10,213 nucleotides of DNA from Larix sibirica. Its lineage: Eukaryota > Streptophyta > Pinopsida > Pinales > Pinaceae. The translations under genes and the position numbers were made by a program. This document shows, one piece after another, positions 1 to 7,811 of this stretch (position 1 is the first letter of the stretch; the number at the start of each line of letters is the position of its first letter). Below the pieces are notes generated by a model. That model ran no database searches and was not told where the DNA came from. It saw only the letters and a program-made list of their open reading frames with translations. The stretch is taken from assembly GCA_004151065.3 (NCBI GenBank), contig NWUY0300010582.1, forward strand, positions 29,786-39,998, written 5' to 3'.

Positions 1-110
1 TAATTCTTTTGCAAGTTTTTATTATAGTTCAATTCGATGCTGGATGTCGTGGGCGTAATATGATAGATTAATTGATGATGGACTGTGTGAAATGTATATC
101 ATTGAAGAGA

Positions 111-184
111 AATGATTGTTATTCCACATAGACTTCGTATATATATATGTTTAGAGGGAGTTAATGTAGAACTTGAGACTCTAA
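111..184 (+). repeat. Degenerate direct repeat, copy A
   Basis: Pairs with 574-651. Shared blocks occur in the same order: a GTTATTCC/GTTTATCC-like block, TAGAC..CGT, a purine-rich GGGAGTT, then TTGA.ACTCTA. Spacing inside the copies differs by a few bases. The purine-rich GAGGGAG block looks like a polypurine tract of an LTR retrotransposon, but that is only a suggestion. The repeat was aligned by eye. Confidence 0.4.
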
Positions 185-573
185 GTTACGGTTGTAGTGT
201 CAATTATGCATGGTGCTCGTGTTTATGTTTTATGTTATTGAATGCTAGGAAAAAGGTCCGAAGTTGAAGTTCAATTTATAATTATATGGGTAATGTGTAG
301 ATGCAAGAAAGTGAATGGAAACCAAGATGGATTGAAACGGATCATAAATATTGGTGAAGATTAATTAAAATTCATAAACATAGTAGATTTATTTTTATAG
401 GAGAAAGGAATATGGAAGGGATTACAAAAGATTTAGTTGGGTGGATCTGATTGATATAGAGTGTTTTAATATAAATTAATTAATGTTGAAATCATTAACA
501 TCATATAATTAATGAAAGATAAGAATTAGGTAATACATGTTGATAGAAAAAGAAAGAAACTGAGTTTGGATAT

Positions 574-651
574 ATGAATGTTTATCCTTGAAGTTTAGAC
601 AACGTTTATTACACTTGTAGATTAGGAGGGAGTTGATAATTGAAACTCTAG
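574..651 (+). repeat. Degenerate direct repeat, copy B
   Basis: Second copy of the 111-184 repeat, starting about 465 bp further on. It contains TTTAGAC, ACGTTTATTACACTTG, AGGAGGGAGTT and TTGAAACTCTAG. Similarity stops soon after 651 on the right. On the left it fades gradually. Confidence 0.4.
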
Positions 652-844
652 TATTTCTCTTTTATATGTATGAAATTACAAAAGTTACTTTTAAGCATTT
701 AAAAAGCGTTGGTCAATTATGGACACTTATACAATATATTGTGACTTTAAGAAAGGTGCATATGCTATATTAAGTTTGAAATGAAATAGATATTCTCTAT
801 AGATATGGACTTCAGTTAGAAGTAGATTGGTCATCAACTTTATT

Positions 845-1135
845 ATACTTACAAAAAAAATGACCTTACATTGCTTCGTAATAAGGGCATTACAAAGTCA
901 TACAGGATTTTGAAACCCCATCTACTGCTAGACTTTGGAGAGCATAAGGCCTCCCATTTGCATAGGGGAAATATTTTCCTCTCTTTTTTCCCATATCAAA
1001 GATAAGCTATATATATATATATATATTGCATTTAACGTACCCTTCAGACTGTATGCTAGTGTCATCCAATAAACTGAGATTGACTCGATAACGCTCTTAA
1101 TCAAGGTTCCTCTACCTACCAAGGTGGTCCACCTA
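845..1135 (-). pseudogene. LINE ORF2 post-RT region, fragment
   Basis: The frame beginning near 1122 carries GRGTLIKSVIESISVYWMTLA, which matches the plant LINE segment after the RT thumb (GG R..L.KSVL.S.P.Y.MS.). It is interrupted by a TA microsatellite (1008-1026) that reads as IYIYIY. The match then resumes in another frame as GKKERKIFPLCKWEALCSP and RWGFKILYD, corresponding to the family's W..I..PK..GGWG.KN.. block. Similarity fades near 845. A frame change separates this part from YLGFLPNANDYLFF at about 1200-1240, which is the end of the RT frame. Confidence 0.8.
1008..1026. repeat. (TA)9 microsatellite
   Basis: An uninterrupted TA run of 19 bases lies inside the post-RT part of the dead LINE. 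It probably expanded after insertion, because family members have ordinary coding sequence here. Confidence 0.9.
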
Positions 1136-1399
1136 TGGTACCAATATATGATCCTCTTTTTTATTTTGTCTATGAGTCATTGCCAATAAAAAACAGGTAG
1201 TCATTTGCGTTGGGTAGGAACCCCAAGTACTTGAAGCATTTAGAGGATGAGGCTTTAGGGAAAGGAAGGAATTTATGTAGCAACAACTTGTGTGCCTCCA
1301 AAACATGGAAGAAATGGATGGTGGCATTTTTGAGATTCGTTTCCATGATTATAGAGGAGGATAAAAGGTTTAGGATCATTTCAATACATTTAGCTTCAG

Positions 1400-2215
1400 A
1401 CACTGATGCTTTCCCAAAGAGGAGGATTTCATCAACCTAAAGGATGTGCGAGAGACAAAGGGAGGTGGTGATATTTATCCCAGAGACAGAGACATGTGCT
1501 CTTTCATGGTTCAGGTGACAAATGAGGGATTTTGCAATGGTGAGAAAGAGAACAGGTGAAAGAGGATAGCCTTATCGTAAACCTATGGACGGGTGGAAAA
1601 AGGAGGTAGCAGATCCATTGATAAGGATAACATAAGTGACACTTTGGTAGCAATATTCAATCCAATTGATGAAGAGGTGAGGAAAACCTACTTGAGTGAG
1701 AATAATATGAATAAGGAGCCATTTAACCCTATCAAAATCTTTCGAGAGGTCCAATTTAAGCATTAAAGAGGTTTGAGACTTAGACTTGTTCAAGTGTAAG
1801 GATTCTAGTACAAGGCCAACGGGATCATGAATGTTTGTTTGATCCAAAAATCCAAATTGTTGTAAAGTGATGTGGGTAGAGGGGATAGGTTTGAGACAAC
1901 ATGCAATGACTTTATAAATTAGCTTATAAATACAATTAGAGAGTGAAAAGGTATCTAAGGATCAAAACCTTGTGGAAGATCCACTTTTGGAATGTTTGCT
2001 ATAAATGTAGAATTGAAAGGTGGATGGATCCTACTAGTAGAATGGGATTCCTCTACCACTGTTGTTAAATCATCTACCAGAAGATTCCAAAAGGACACAT
2101 AAATCCATTTTCTATCCATCCAGACCAAGGGACTTTCCATTTTTGGAATGAGAGAAGGTATTTATGAACTTCCTTTTTGGAAATAAGTTCAAGGAGAGTA
2201 ATTCGTTATTCTTCA
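1400..2215 (-). pseudogene. LINE reverse transcriptase core, broken
   Basis: RT landmarks appear in family order. First comes ISKKEVHKYLLSFQKWK, which aligns to the stretch before SPGPDG. Then PFNSTFIANIPKVD (family: N.TFI.LIPK.D) and, after a frame change near 1950-1860, QQFGFLDQTNIHD. Motif A is LDLSKDFDRV, with its Asp codon at 1751-1749. Motif B is INGSATSFFHPSIGLR*GYPLSP, where the stop (1574-1572) stands for the Gln of RQG.PLSP. Motif C reads SHIL*VDEILLFGKAS, with codons at 1439-1428. The residue before V is a stop and the second catalytic Asp is Glu, so the active site is lost twice over. From 1847 down to about 1170 the frame is continuous apart from these two stops. Confidence 0.9.
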
Positions 2216-2219
2216 GATA

Positions 2220-3110
2220 GCCATTGCTGGAAGAAGGATGAAGTCGCAAAAATACCTCTTACATTCTCCCTCGAAGACTTAGTGAATGGATATTTGTAGT
2301 GAGTTGTAGAAGCCTTCAAAATGGATCTAAAATATGTGCACTCTAACCCATTTTGATCTTTTATATCCCATATCATGTTAATAGCCTTCCTAGCCATAGC
2401 TTGACATTCGAAAAAATTTGTATTTTGACCTCCTTCTGAGAGTCAAAGCGCTCTACTTTTCATTCTCCATTTTTCTTTTTTCCTTACAACGAGCCTAAAT
2501 TTATCTGATTTTAATTTTTCTAGCTCAGCCTTTATGTCATCACTGAAGTGTCCATTTTTTAGTGAATCGAGCAGGTCAATAATTTTCCCTTCAATCTCTA
2601 GGAGAGTTTTCTCAGAGTCTTAGAAAGTCCTTTTCAACCAATCCTTCGCCATTTTTTTAATTCTTGTGAGATTCTTTTGAAAATCGTCCATTGCATGAGT
2701 ATAAAATTCCTTCTTGTAGATCACCTAGTTTTCATGAACCAATGACTTGAAATCCTCTTAAAGCAGCTAGTGAGGATTAAATTTGAAAGGGGTGGGAGGT
2801 TTTTGAGTAGAAGTAGAAATCTCAAGAATGATGGGGAAATGATCAAAATGATCCACTTTCAAAATGGAGTATTTATATNAATTTTCCCTTCAATCTCTAG
2901 GAGAGTTTTCTCAAAGTCTTAGAAAGTCCTTTTCAACCAATCCTTTGCCATTTTTGTATTCTTGTGAGATTCTTTTGAAAATCCTCCATTGCATGAGTAT
3001 AAAATTCCTTCTTGTAGATCACCTAGTTTTCATGAACCAATGACTTGAAATCCTCTTAAAGCAGCTAGTGAGGATTAAATTTGAAAGGGGTGGGAGGTTT
3101 TTGAGTAGAA
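2220..3110 (-). pseudogene. LINE ORF2 linker between endonuclease and RT
   Basis: Recognisable pieces on the minus strand are TSTQKPPTPFKFNPH and EDFKSLVHEN after the endonuclease. A Lys/Glu-rich helical stretch follows (KIIDLLDSLKNGHFSDD, then AELEKLKSDKFRLVVRKK). Then, after a frame change, NTNFFECQAMARKAINMIW and IKDQNGLECTYFRSILKA. The last two match the plant LINE segment EGD.NTKFFH....R.....I..I.D..G. The duplicated 298-bp block lies within this linker, so the PPTPFKF segment occurs twice. Confidence 0.8.
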
Positions 3111-3176
3111 GTAGAAATCTCAAGAATGATGGGGAAATGATCAAAATGATCCACTTTCAAAATGGAGTATTTATAT
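2581..3176. repeat. Tandem duplication of ~298 bp, copies separated by one N
   Basis: Copy 1 is 2581-2878 and copy 2 is 2880-3176. They begin with the same AATTTTCCCTTC (copy 2 possibly one base shorter) and both end at TATTTATAT. I count about five or six differences: CTCAGAG/CTCAAAG, CTTCGCC/CTTTGCC, a T-run length and G difference after CCATTTTT, and AATCGTCC/AATCCTCC. The unit is LINE ORF2 sequence that a normal element has once. Copy 2 continues properly into the endonuclease and copy 1 into the RT. The N sits exactly at the junction. Confidence 0.95.
2879..2879. other. Single N at duplication junction
   Basis: This unresolved base sits exactly between the two near-identical 298-bp copies. 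It is best read as a scaffold or contig seam where overlapping ends were abutted rather than merged. Confidence 0.85.
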
Positions 3177-3812
3177 GCATTTAGATCCAGAATGAGGGAA
3201 TCATTTAGAAGGAAGTGATCGAGTTTTTAGAGATATGACCCTCTCCAAAAAAAATATTGGACCAAGTGGGCCTAGAAACAACAAGTTCAATATTGACAAG
3301 GTGCAACAGGTTAATATGATAGGTAAAGTAATCAGTAAGAGGATCATTTCTAGCATTAGGGCCCCAAGATTCACTACAAAGCAAAGTGAAATTAAGGTCG
3401 CCTCCTAAGATGATATGTGGGTGGGATAGGAGGCCATAGTAAAAAAAAATCCCACAATGCATTTCGGCCATGGGAAGGAGCATATACATTTAGGACATCC
3501 ACAAAGAAATTAAGAGACTTGTAGAAACATGCAATAGAAAAAATAGAATGAGTGATGCTTACTGAGGACTGAAGAACAAGTGATCCATTCCATCCAAGGG
3601 CTGACCAATACAGTAGAGTTACCCATAGCATCAACCAAAATAAAATTCCAATATGGAAAATATTTTTTTAAAATCTCCATTGCAGTGACAGAGGAATGCA
3701 TTGTCTCATGTATAGAAAGAACAAATGAGCATTTTTTTTTAACCATCATTTTGAGGGACCATTGCTTTGTGGTGATCCCAATACCTCACATGTTATGTGA
3801 TAGAACATTCAT
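3110..3812 (-). pseudogene. LINE endonuclease domain (AP/exo-endo-phosphatase type), broken
   Basis: This is the N-terminal domain of ORF2, which cuts the target DNA. Landmarks seen are MNVLSHNM*GIG at the start and a catalytic Glu in SIHETM (Glu codon 3707-3705, where the family has QETM). Then come VDAMGNS and, in a second frame, VYAPSHGRNALWDF. In a third frame follow ILGGDLNF (Asp codon 3399-3397) and RPTWSN. A DHFPI motif corresponds to the family's SDH.P; it appears twice, in 2821-2860 and again in 3120-3159, because of the duplication. The catalytic Asp and the final His are preserved, but the three frames and the TGA at 3788-3786 make the domain non-functional. Confidence 0.87.
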
Positions 3813-5480
3813 TTAAGACCCCAGGAGGGGAATTCTCTACGAAGGGCCCCTTGTATCATGGACTATCTACTAGCATATATCTCCTTTTCGGAATCAAATT
3901 TTGCATGATCCAAAAATGATTTCCTTCCTTCGGTAGAGGGGGCCACCATCTGATGAGTCAGACTCAATCCTTTATATTGAATCCCTTTCCCTTTTGTCTA
4001 AGAGTGAGTATGGTAGCATCTCGACATAGAAGGGTTGGTGTAGGAACTATTTGAAGTGTTTCCTTTGGACGTAGGAGGAGAAGAGATCTCCTCAGAATAT
4101 TCAATAGCAATCAAAGGTTCCTATGTCAACAACTGTAGGAATTCCTTCAAGGAACCCAAAAAATTATTTTTCCCTTTTCATCATCTAAGACTGGTAGCAC
4201 ATATTTCTTTCCATGTGAACCAAGAATGATGGATTCTAGTTCATTTATATTTGATTGAAGATGTTATGTGACTCTTGAGAAGTCCTCATTAACCCTAATA
4301 GATTCGTTGTGCATAGCTTCCTCAGAATTCCTTATCTCATCTACTTTATGTCGCTTATATTGTGCAAAGGACAGAGACTCTTCTCCAAAATGTGAAGGGC
4401 TCATTACCAAGTGGGTACCACTGATATCATTTGAATACCTTAGGAGCGAACATGATATATTCAGGTGACCATGGGAGCGACAGTGAATGCATCGAAAGCG
4501 CACATTCTTATAATCCAGGGTTTGCATATATGAATCTTCACCAATTTCGATTAGAGTAGCATATAGAAGTCCTTGTGCAATATCCATGGATTTTTTTTTG
4601 GTTTTTGCTTAATCTCTGGGTTGATATTCAGAAAAGTGCCCAATGATTCTCCAATAGATTTGAAAAAATGAGCATGTGAATATTCGATAGGAAGATAATG
4701 CAATTTTACCCAAAGGGATAGGGTATGAATTCGTTCTCAAGTGGGGTCGAAAGAACCATGCCAATGGAAGAGAGTAAGAGAAGCATTGCCCCAGGATCAA
4801 GGTCATTCCAAAGTGATTTTTAATTGGTCATCCACAAATTTAAATACAAGGTTATGCATTCCCTGGACCCAGTATGTGCTAAAGGTGTATACCCTAGGAT
4901 GTGATTCCAGGTACAATGAACCCAATTCTTCATATCTTTCTCCTTAAAAATTTTCGCATGAAATCTACCAATTAACAATAATTATGTGTAGAAATTACCT
5001 TTTCTTTGAAAGTATCCATATCAACAGTGACCTTCATGTCCTCTGGTATCTTAGATATATAGTTTGGTCTTCTTTTCTTGCGATTGTTTCTTTGTTTTGG
5101 CCCTTAGGATATCAAGGGTTTTGATTGAAGGGGTGATTTTGCGGATGTGGAGGAGTTTCAGATGAATTAAATAGGAAAAAAGATGTACCAAGAAGAGTGG
5201 GGGATTATGAGGTGGAACAAGGTTTTGGGAAATAGACTGTGTCGAAGGAGGAATGATGACATTAGGAAGAGTCGAGGTTGGTAGGGTGCCATCATTATTT
5301 GGGATTGTTTCAGGAAAATATTTAGGGAGGACCAATGATGGGTATGCAGCAACATTTTGAGGGATGGGAATTAAGTGTGCAGTTGCGGGGCCTTCAATGA
5401 GAATAGATCCATCATCATCCTAAGTGGGAGGAAAATGGGAACGAGAAACCCTTGGCCTCCTAATGTGCACACAAACAATT
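3809..5480 (-). pseudogene. LINE ORF1 pseudogene (DUF4283-like + CCHC knuckle)
   Basis: ORF1 proteins of plant LINEs bind element RNA. The first part (about 5480-5050) reads as a proline-rich chain: VCVHIRRPRVSRSHFPPT, a TAG, DDDGSILIEG, then an open frame with ETIPNNDGTLPTSTLP and a basic KTKKQSQEKKTK end. Between 4800 and 4600 lies the DUF4283-like part: FHWHGSFDPT, then LWVKLHYLPIEYSHAHFF and KSIGESLGTFLNIN. The following frame gives DIAQGLLYATLIEIGED, LDYKNVRFRC and a CCHC knuckle (Cys to Cys 4491-4450). After about 4264 the chain decays; a stretch ending REFPSWGLK and TGA at 3811-3809 may be the C-terminus. Several frameshifts and a stop within FDPT*ERIH kill it. The start codon is not identifiable. 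Confidence 0.8.
4450..4491 (-). other. CCHC zinc knuckle of LINE ORF1
   Basis: The sequence CIHCRSHGHLNISC gives C-x2-C-x4-H-x4-C with all four ligands intact. It is preceded by LDYKNVRFR, the usual lead-in (DYE..PF.C) in plant LINE ORF1 proteins. It would bind nucleic acid in the ORF1 ribonucleoprotein. Confidence 0.88.
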
Positions 5481-5498
5481 TTTGTCCCAGAGATACTA

Positions 5499-5512
5499 TG
5501 TGTGTGTGTGTG
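5499..5512. repeat. (TG)7 microsatellite
   Basis: A pure TG run lies directly outside the last recognisable ORF1 coding sequence of the LINE. Immediately to its right the base composition becomes very AT-rich, so this is a useful approximate marker for the 5' side of the element. Confidence 0.85.
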
Positions 5513-5513
5513 T

Positions 5514-6890
5514 TTATTTATATTTAATTTGATTTGATTTAAAAATAAAATTAATTATTTATTCTAAGTAAATTAATTGCACCAAGATACACTTTCTACA
5601 ACCCAAGTGGATGAGATGTGTCACATCTATAATGCTGACGTGGAAAATGTCGACTCTAAAAAACAAATATAAAACCAAAAAATATAAAGCTAAAAAACAA
5701 TTTTAATCCAACTACATTGTAAACCACACTTATTTATATAAATACCTAATCCTATTTAAATATTTAAATCATAGAGTCCCATAGATTTAAATCTGAACCA
5801 ATCAAATGAAGAATAAAATACGATAATTCTCCTAAATCTCTATTCCAAGAAGAAATGGAACCTTGAACAAAGCTCGGTTACTCAAATACTACAAGCAGTT
5901 TCACAAATAATAAGTCTAGCGAGGATGATATTAAGCAAATCAATGGCTCCCATCATTAGTCAATTACCTACCAAATACCAATATTCGCCTGCTTTCGTGT
6001 ATGTGGTTGCCAATATATTGACCTATCTCCATTATATTGTGTTTTTAATGATCTAATAAGTATAGAAAGGTTTTCAAAAATAGATACAAATAAAATTTTA
6101 AAAATATTGAAAATTAAAATGAATTTGCGTTTCAATACTTCATTTAGATCACACTTCCTAACTAAAATGATTTTTTTATTAATGTGGAGTTTGATAATGA
6201 GTGTGATTTTTATATTTATATTATTATGAAAATAAAGTATCAAGGCTATAATATTCGGTATATAATAGTAGCAAAGAGAGAGTCGTTTCAAATTGGGGAT
6301 TGGGTCACTCTCTAACGATAAAGCCTTTATTTCTTTCTTCTACGCCATGTTTCCACTACTCGATCAACCGACCAGTGGAATAAATGTTTTGCCCAATATA
6401 TGAGTTATACAGAAACACCAGAATTTACCATTAGTTGGCGGCTAGCTGGGGCTTAGGGATGGTACGAGCTAACTAGAGCGTAGGTGGTATACCCCCAATA
6501 TGCCTAGCTTATCGATCGCCCAAAATTTTGAAAATTTTGAAATTTAAATAAATTTATATTGATTTATTTTATTATAATGTAAAGTTTTATAATTATTTTT
6601 TTTTATAATTAATATAGTTAATAATTTTTCAATTTAATTTATTATATCTAATGGATTTTTACAGTTCACTGAGTGAAATCAGGTCATACCCAAAAAACTT
6701 ATTATTGAAAGTGAATTCAAAATCAAGAAATCTTTTCTTTTATTCGAAGAACCCATTTTCCCACCATTTATGTACAATAAAATCCTAAGAAATAATTGAG
6801 GATTATAATAACATCTAAAAAATAAGTTGGGATGTCTAAGCAAACAAGCATTGATCCATCTTAACTATGGTTCTATGAAGAGTGGAGAGG
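5514..6890. other. AT-rich spacer between the two retroelements, no gene seen
   Basis: I find no coding similarity on either strand. A minus-strand frame at 5968-6291 is Ile/Lys/Asn-rich, as expected from AT-rich DNA, and has no motif. From about 6523 to 6660 the sequence is extremely AT-rich, with AAAATTTT-type blocks that could act as a matrix-attachment type region (pure inference). A more GC-rich island at about 6425-6525 stands out and is treated under findings. Confidence 0.6.
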
Positions 6891-7140
6891 GATCAAATCC
6901 CTTGAGGTGTGTTGGTCTTGGGAAAGTTTTGGCACAGTTTGTTAACCAATTTTGGTATGAATGGAGATAGGAAGAAGTGGTTCGCGAAAGCAAGACTGGC
7001 TCTGACAAAGCAGACGAAGAATAAGGAATGAAGGGCATTTGACTTCGTCAATAGCAGAGTTAGTTGAGAGCATTTAGAGTTTTTGTCCACATACATAAAT
7101 GAGTCTAAGTAGTGGGAGTGGGGAGGGCTATGAACAAGTC

Positions 7141-7150
7141 CTATATATAT
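7141..7150 (+). promoter_or_regulatory. TATA-like tract in the possible LTR
   Basis: CTATATATAT lies about 240 bases before a polyA-like AATAAG and the U5-like block. That order and distance are compatible with U3-R-U5. It is AT-rich DNA, so chance is possible. Confidence 0.3.
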
Positions 7151-7383
7151 GTAATGGGTTGGAAATTTTGGGGTTGGTTAGACTAAGAAGGAGTGGAAGC
7201 ATATAATTTTTCCATATGCACTGACGGGAATCTTGTTTTGATATTATTGTAATTTTGATGTATAAGAGAGTTGCAAGAGGTTGTAGTGATCTGCAATCTT
7301 AGTGCATAGGTTTGTTGTAACGAAGAGAGAAATTCTGCTGACTGTGTGTGTAGACATGAAGTGCTAATTTGTTGCAACTCAAG

Positions 7384-7428
7384 AATAAGAATAGTGCTTC
7401 CGTGTTTTTCCCCTTCTTGGGTTTCCAT
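7384..7428 (+). terminator. PolyA-like signal and U5-like block
   Basis: AATAAG at 7384-7389 is followed within 15 bases by CCGTGTTTTTCCCC and, after a short gap, TGGGTTTCCATG. A pyrimidine/GGG pair of this kind right after the polyadenylation signal is a familiar feature of plant LTRs, as I recall them. This is the best single sign that an LTR lies here. Confidence 0.38.
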
Positions 7429-7811
7429 GTTATTTATGGTGTTCATGTGTGTGGATGATTGATGTTTGTTTATTTACTTTTATGTTTCCATTCACTTTAA
7501 TGATATAATGATGTTGATCTCATAATATATGAGAAGTAAGATAACCTGCTACGAACCTAATGTATGAACCTGATAATTTGATAAGTTTGCATTGTATGGC
7601 CTATGGGAAATATTAGTTACTCTATCGAAGCTTTAAAATGTTAGTTGTTGTAGAATTTTGGACATTCCCATTTGCTGCTACAGAAAATTGGTTCCTACAG
7701 TTCCCATAGGTACCTCGGGTGATATGTCACTTGTTCGCGGGTGATGCAAAAAGGGTCGGTATCTTGGGGTTTGTTGCTAAATAGCTTAGTGGACCTAGGT
7801 CAAAGTGTAGA

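Larger units (their letters stand above)
1..844. other. AT-rich stretch without recognisable gene
   Basis: All six frames are closed by frequent stops and I recognise no protein motif. It lies beyond the last recognisable part of the LINE ORF2 on the minus strand. It could be the decayed 3' end of that LINE or older unrelated repeat DNA. I found no poly-A tail on the minus strand (which would appear as a long T run here) to mark the LINE's end. The only internal structure is the degenerate direct repeat listed separately, plus a short TA tract at about 138-148. Confidence 0.6.
845..3812 (-). pseudogene. LINE ORF2 pseudogene: endonuclease + reverse transcriptase
   Basis: The ORF2 polyprotein nicks target DNA and copies the element RNA onto the nick. 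The proposed start is the ATG at 3812-3810 (MNVLSHN). It has an in-frame TAA directly before it, and it fits the usual opening of plant LINE ORF2, which runs into an N.RG.G motif; here the R codon is TGA at 3788-3786. Domains in order are endonuclease (3812 to about 3110), a charged linker (about 3110-2220), RT (about 2215-1400) and the post-RT region (to about 845). The reading frame changes at least near 3620, 3440, 2400, 1960-1860 and 1150. In-frame stops include 1574-1572 and 1439-1437. The usual C-terminal RVT zinc-binding domain is not visible. The linker is inflated by the 298-bp duplication around N2879. Confidence 0.88.
845..5480 (-). mobile_element. Decayed L1-type LINE (non-LTR retrotransposon), nearly full length
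   Basis: Read on the minus strand, the recognisable parts come in the order expected of a plant L1-type LINE. They are an ORF1 with a proline-rich start, a DUF4283-like region and a CCHC knuckle, then an ORF2 with an AP-type endonuclease, a linker, a reverse transcriptase and the post-RT region. Most pieces align to the family consensus I remember when frame changes are allowed. About 4.6 kb are covered, of which about 300 bp is the duplicated segment around 2879. The 5' end is set only by the last convincing ORF1 coding near 5480, next to a TG microsatellite. The 3' end is set by the last coding similarity near 845. No target-site duplication or poly-A tail was found, so both limits are approximate. 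The element is dead: stops and frameshifts occur in every domain. Confidence 0.88.
6905..7690 (+). mobile_element. Possible 5' LTR of the plus-strand retrotransposon
   Basis: This is tentative. A TGTGTTGG at about 6906 resembles an LTR start. A CTATATATAT tract at 7141-7150 could be the TATA box, and AAGAATAAG at 7381-7389 a polyadenylation-like signal. CCGTGTTTTTCCCC...TGGGTTTCCATG at 7400-7428 resembles the block commonly found just inside U5 of plant LTRs. The region lies upstream of the gag pseudogene on the same strand, where a 5' LTR and leader should be. Against this, I find no convincing primer-binding site (no TGGTATCAGAGC-like sequence), no clear CA end, and no second LTR in the window to compare with. 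The boundaries are guesses. Confidence 0.35.

Noticed and set aside
852-859. A8 run as the poly-A tail of the LINE
   Set aside because: The LINE is on the minus strand, so its tail would appear as a T run on this strand. This A run is in the wrong orientation and short.
1210-1440. Plus-strand open frame of 76 codons
   Set aside because: It lies antisense to the RT frame, which has clear motifs over the same positions.
3580-3816. Plus-strand open frame of 78 codons
   Set aside because: Shadow of the LINE endonuclease start on the minus strand, where family motifs (IHETM, VDAMGNS) are read.
5968-6291. Minus-strand open frame of 107 codons
   Set aside because: Ile/Asn/Lys-rich low-complexity translation of AT-rich DNA, with no domain, codon or neighbour support.
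6431-6475. tRNA-like box A / box B in the GC-richer island
   Set aside because: TGGCGGCTAGCTGG and GGTACGAGCTA resemble the promoter boxes only loosely. They are too close together, no acceptor-stem pairing exists and no cloverleaf can be drawn.
7183-7446. Minus-strand open frame of 87 codons
   Set aside because: No recognisable motif, and it overlaps the proposed LTR U5/polyA block on the other strand.
7690-7705. TTGGTTCCTACAG as a tRNA primer-binding site
   Set aside because: Only about half the bases agree with the initiator-Met tRNA complement (TTGGTATCAGAGC), which is not better than chance in this composition.
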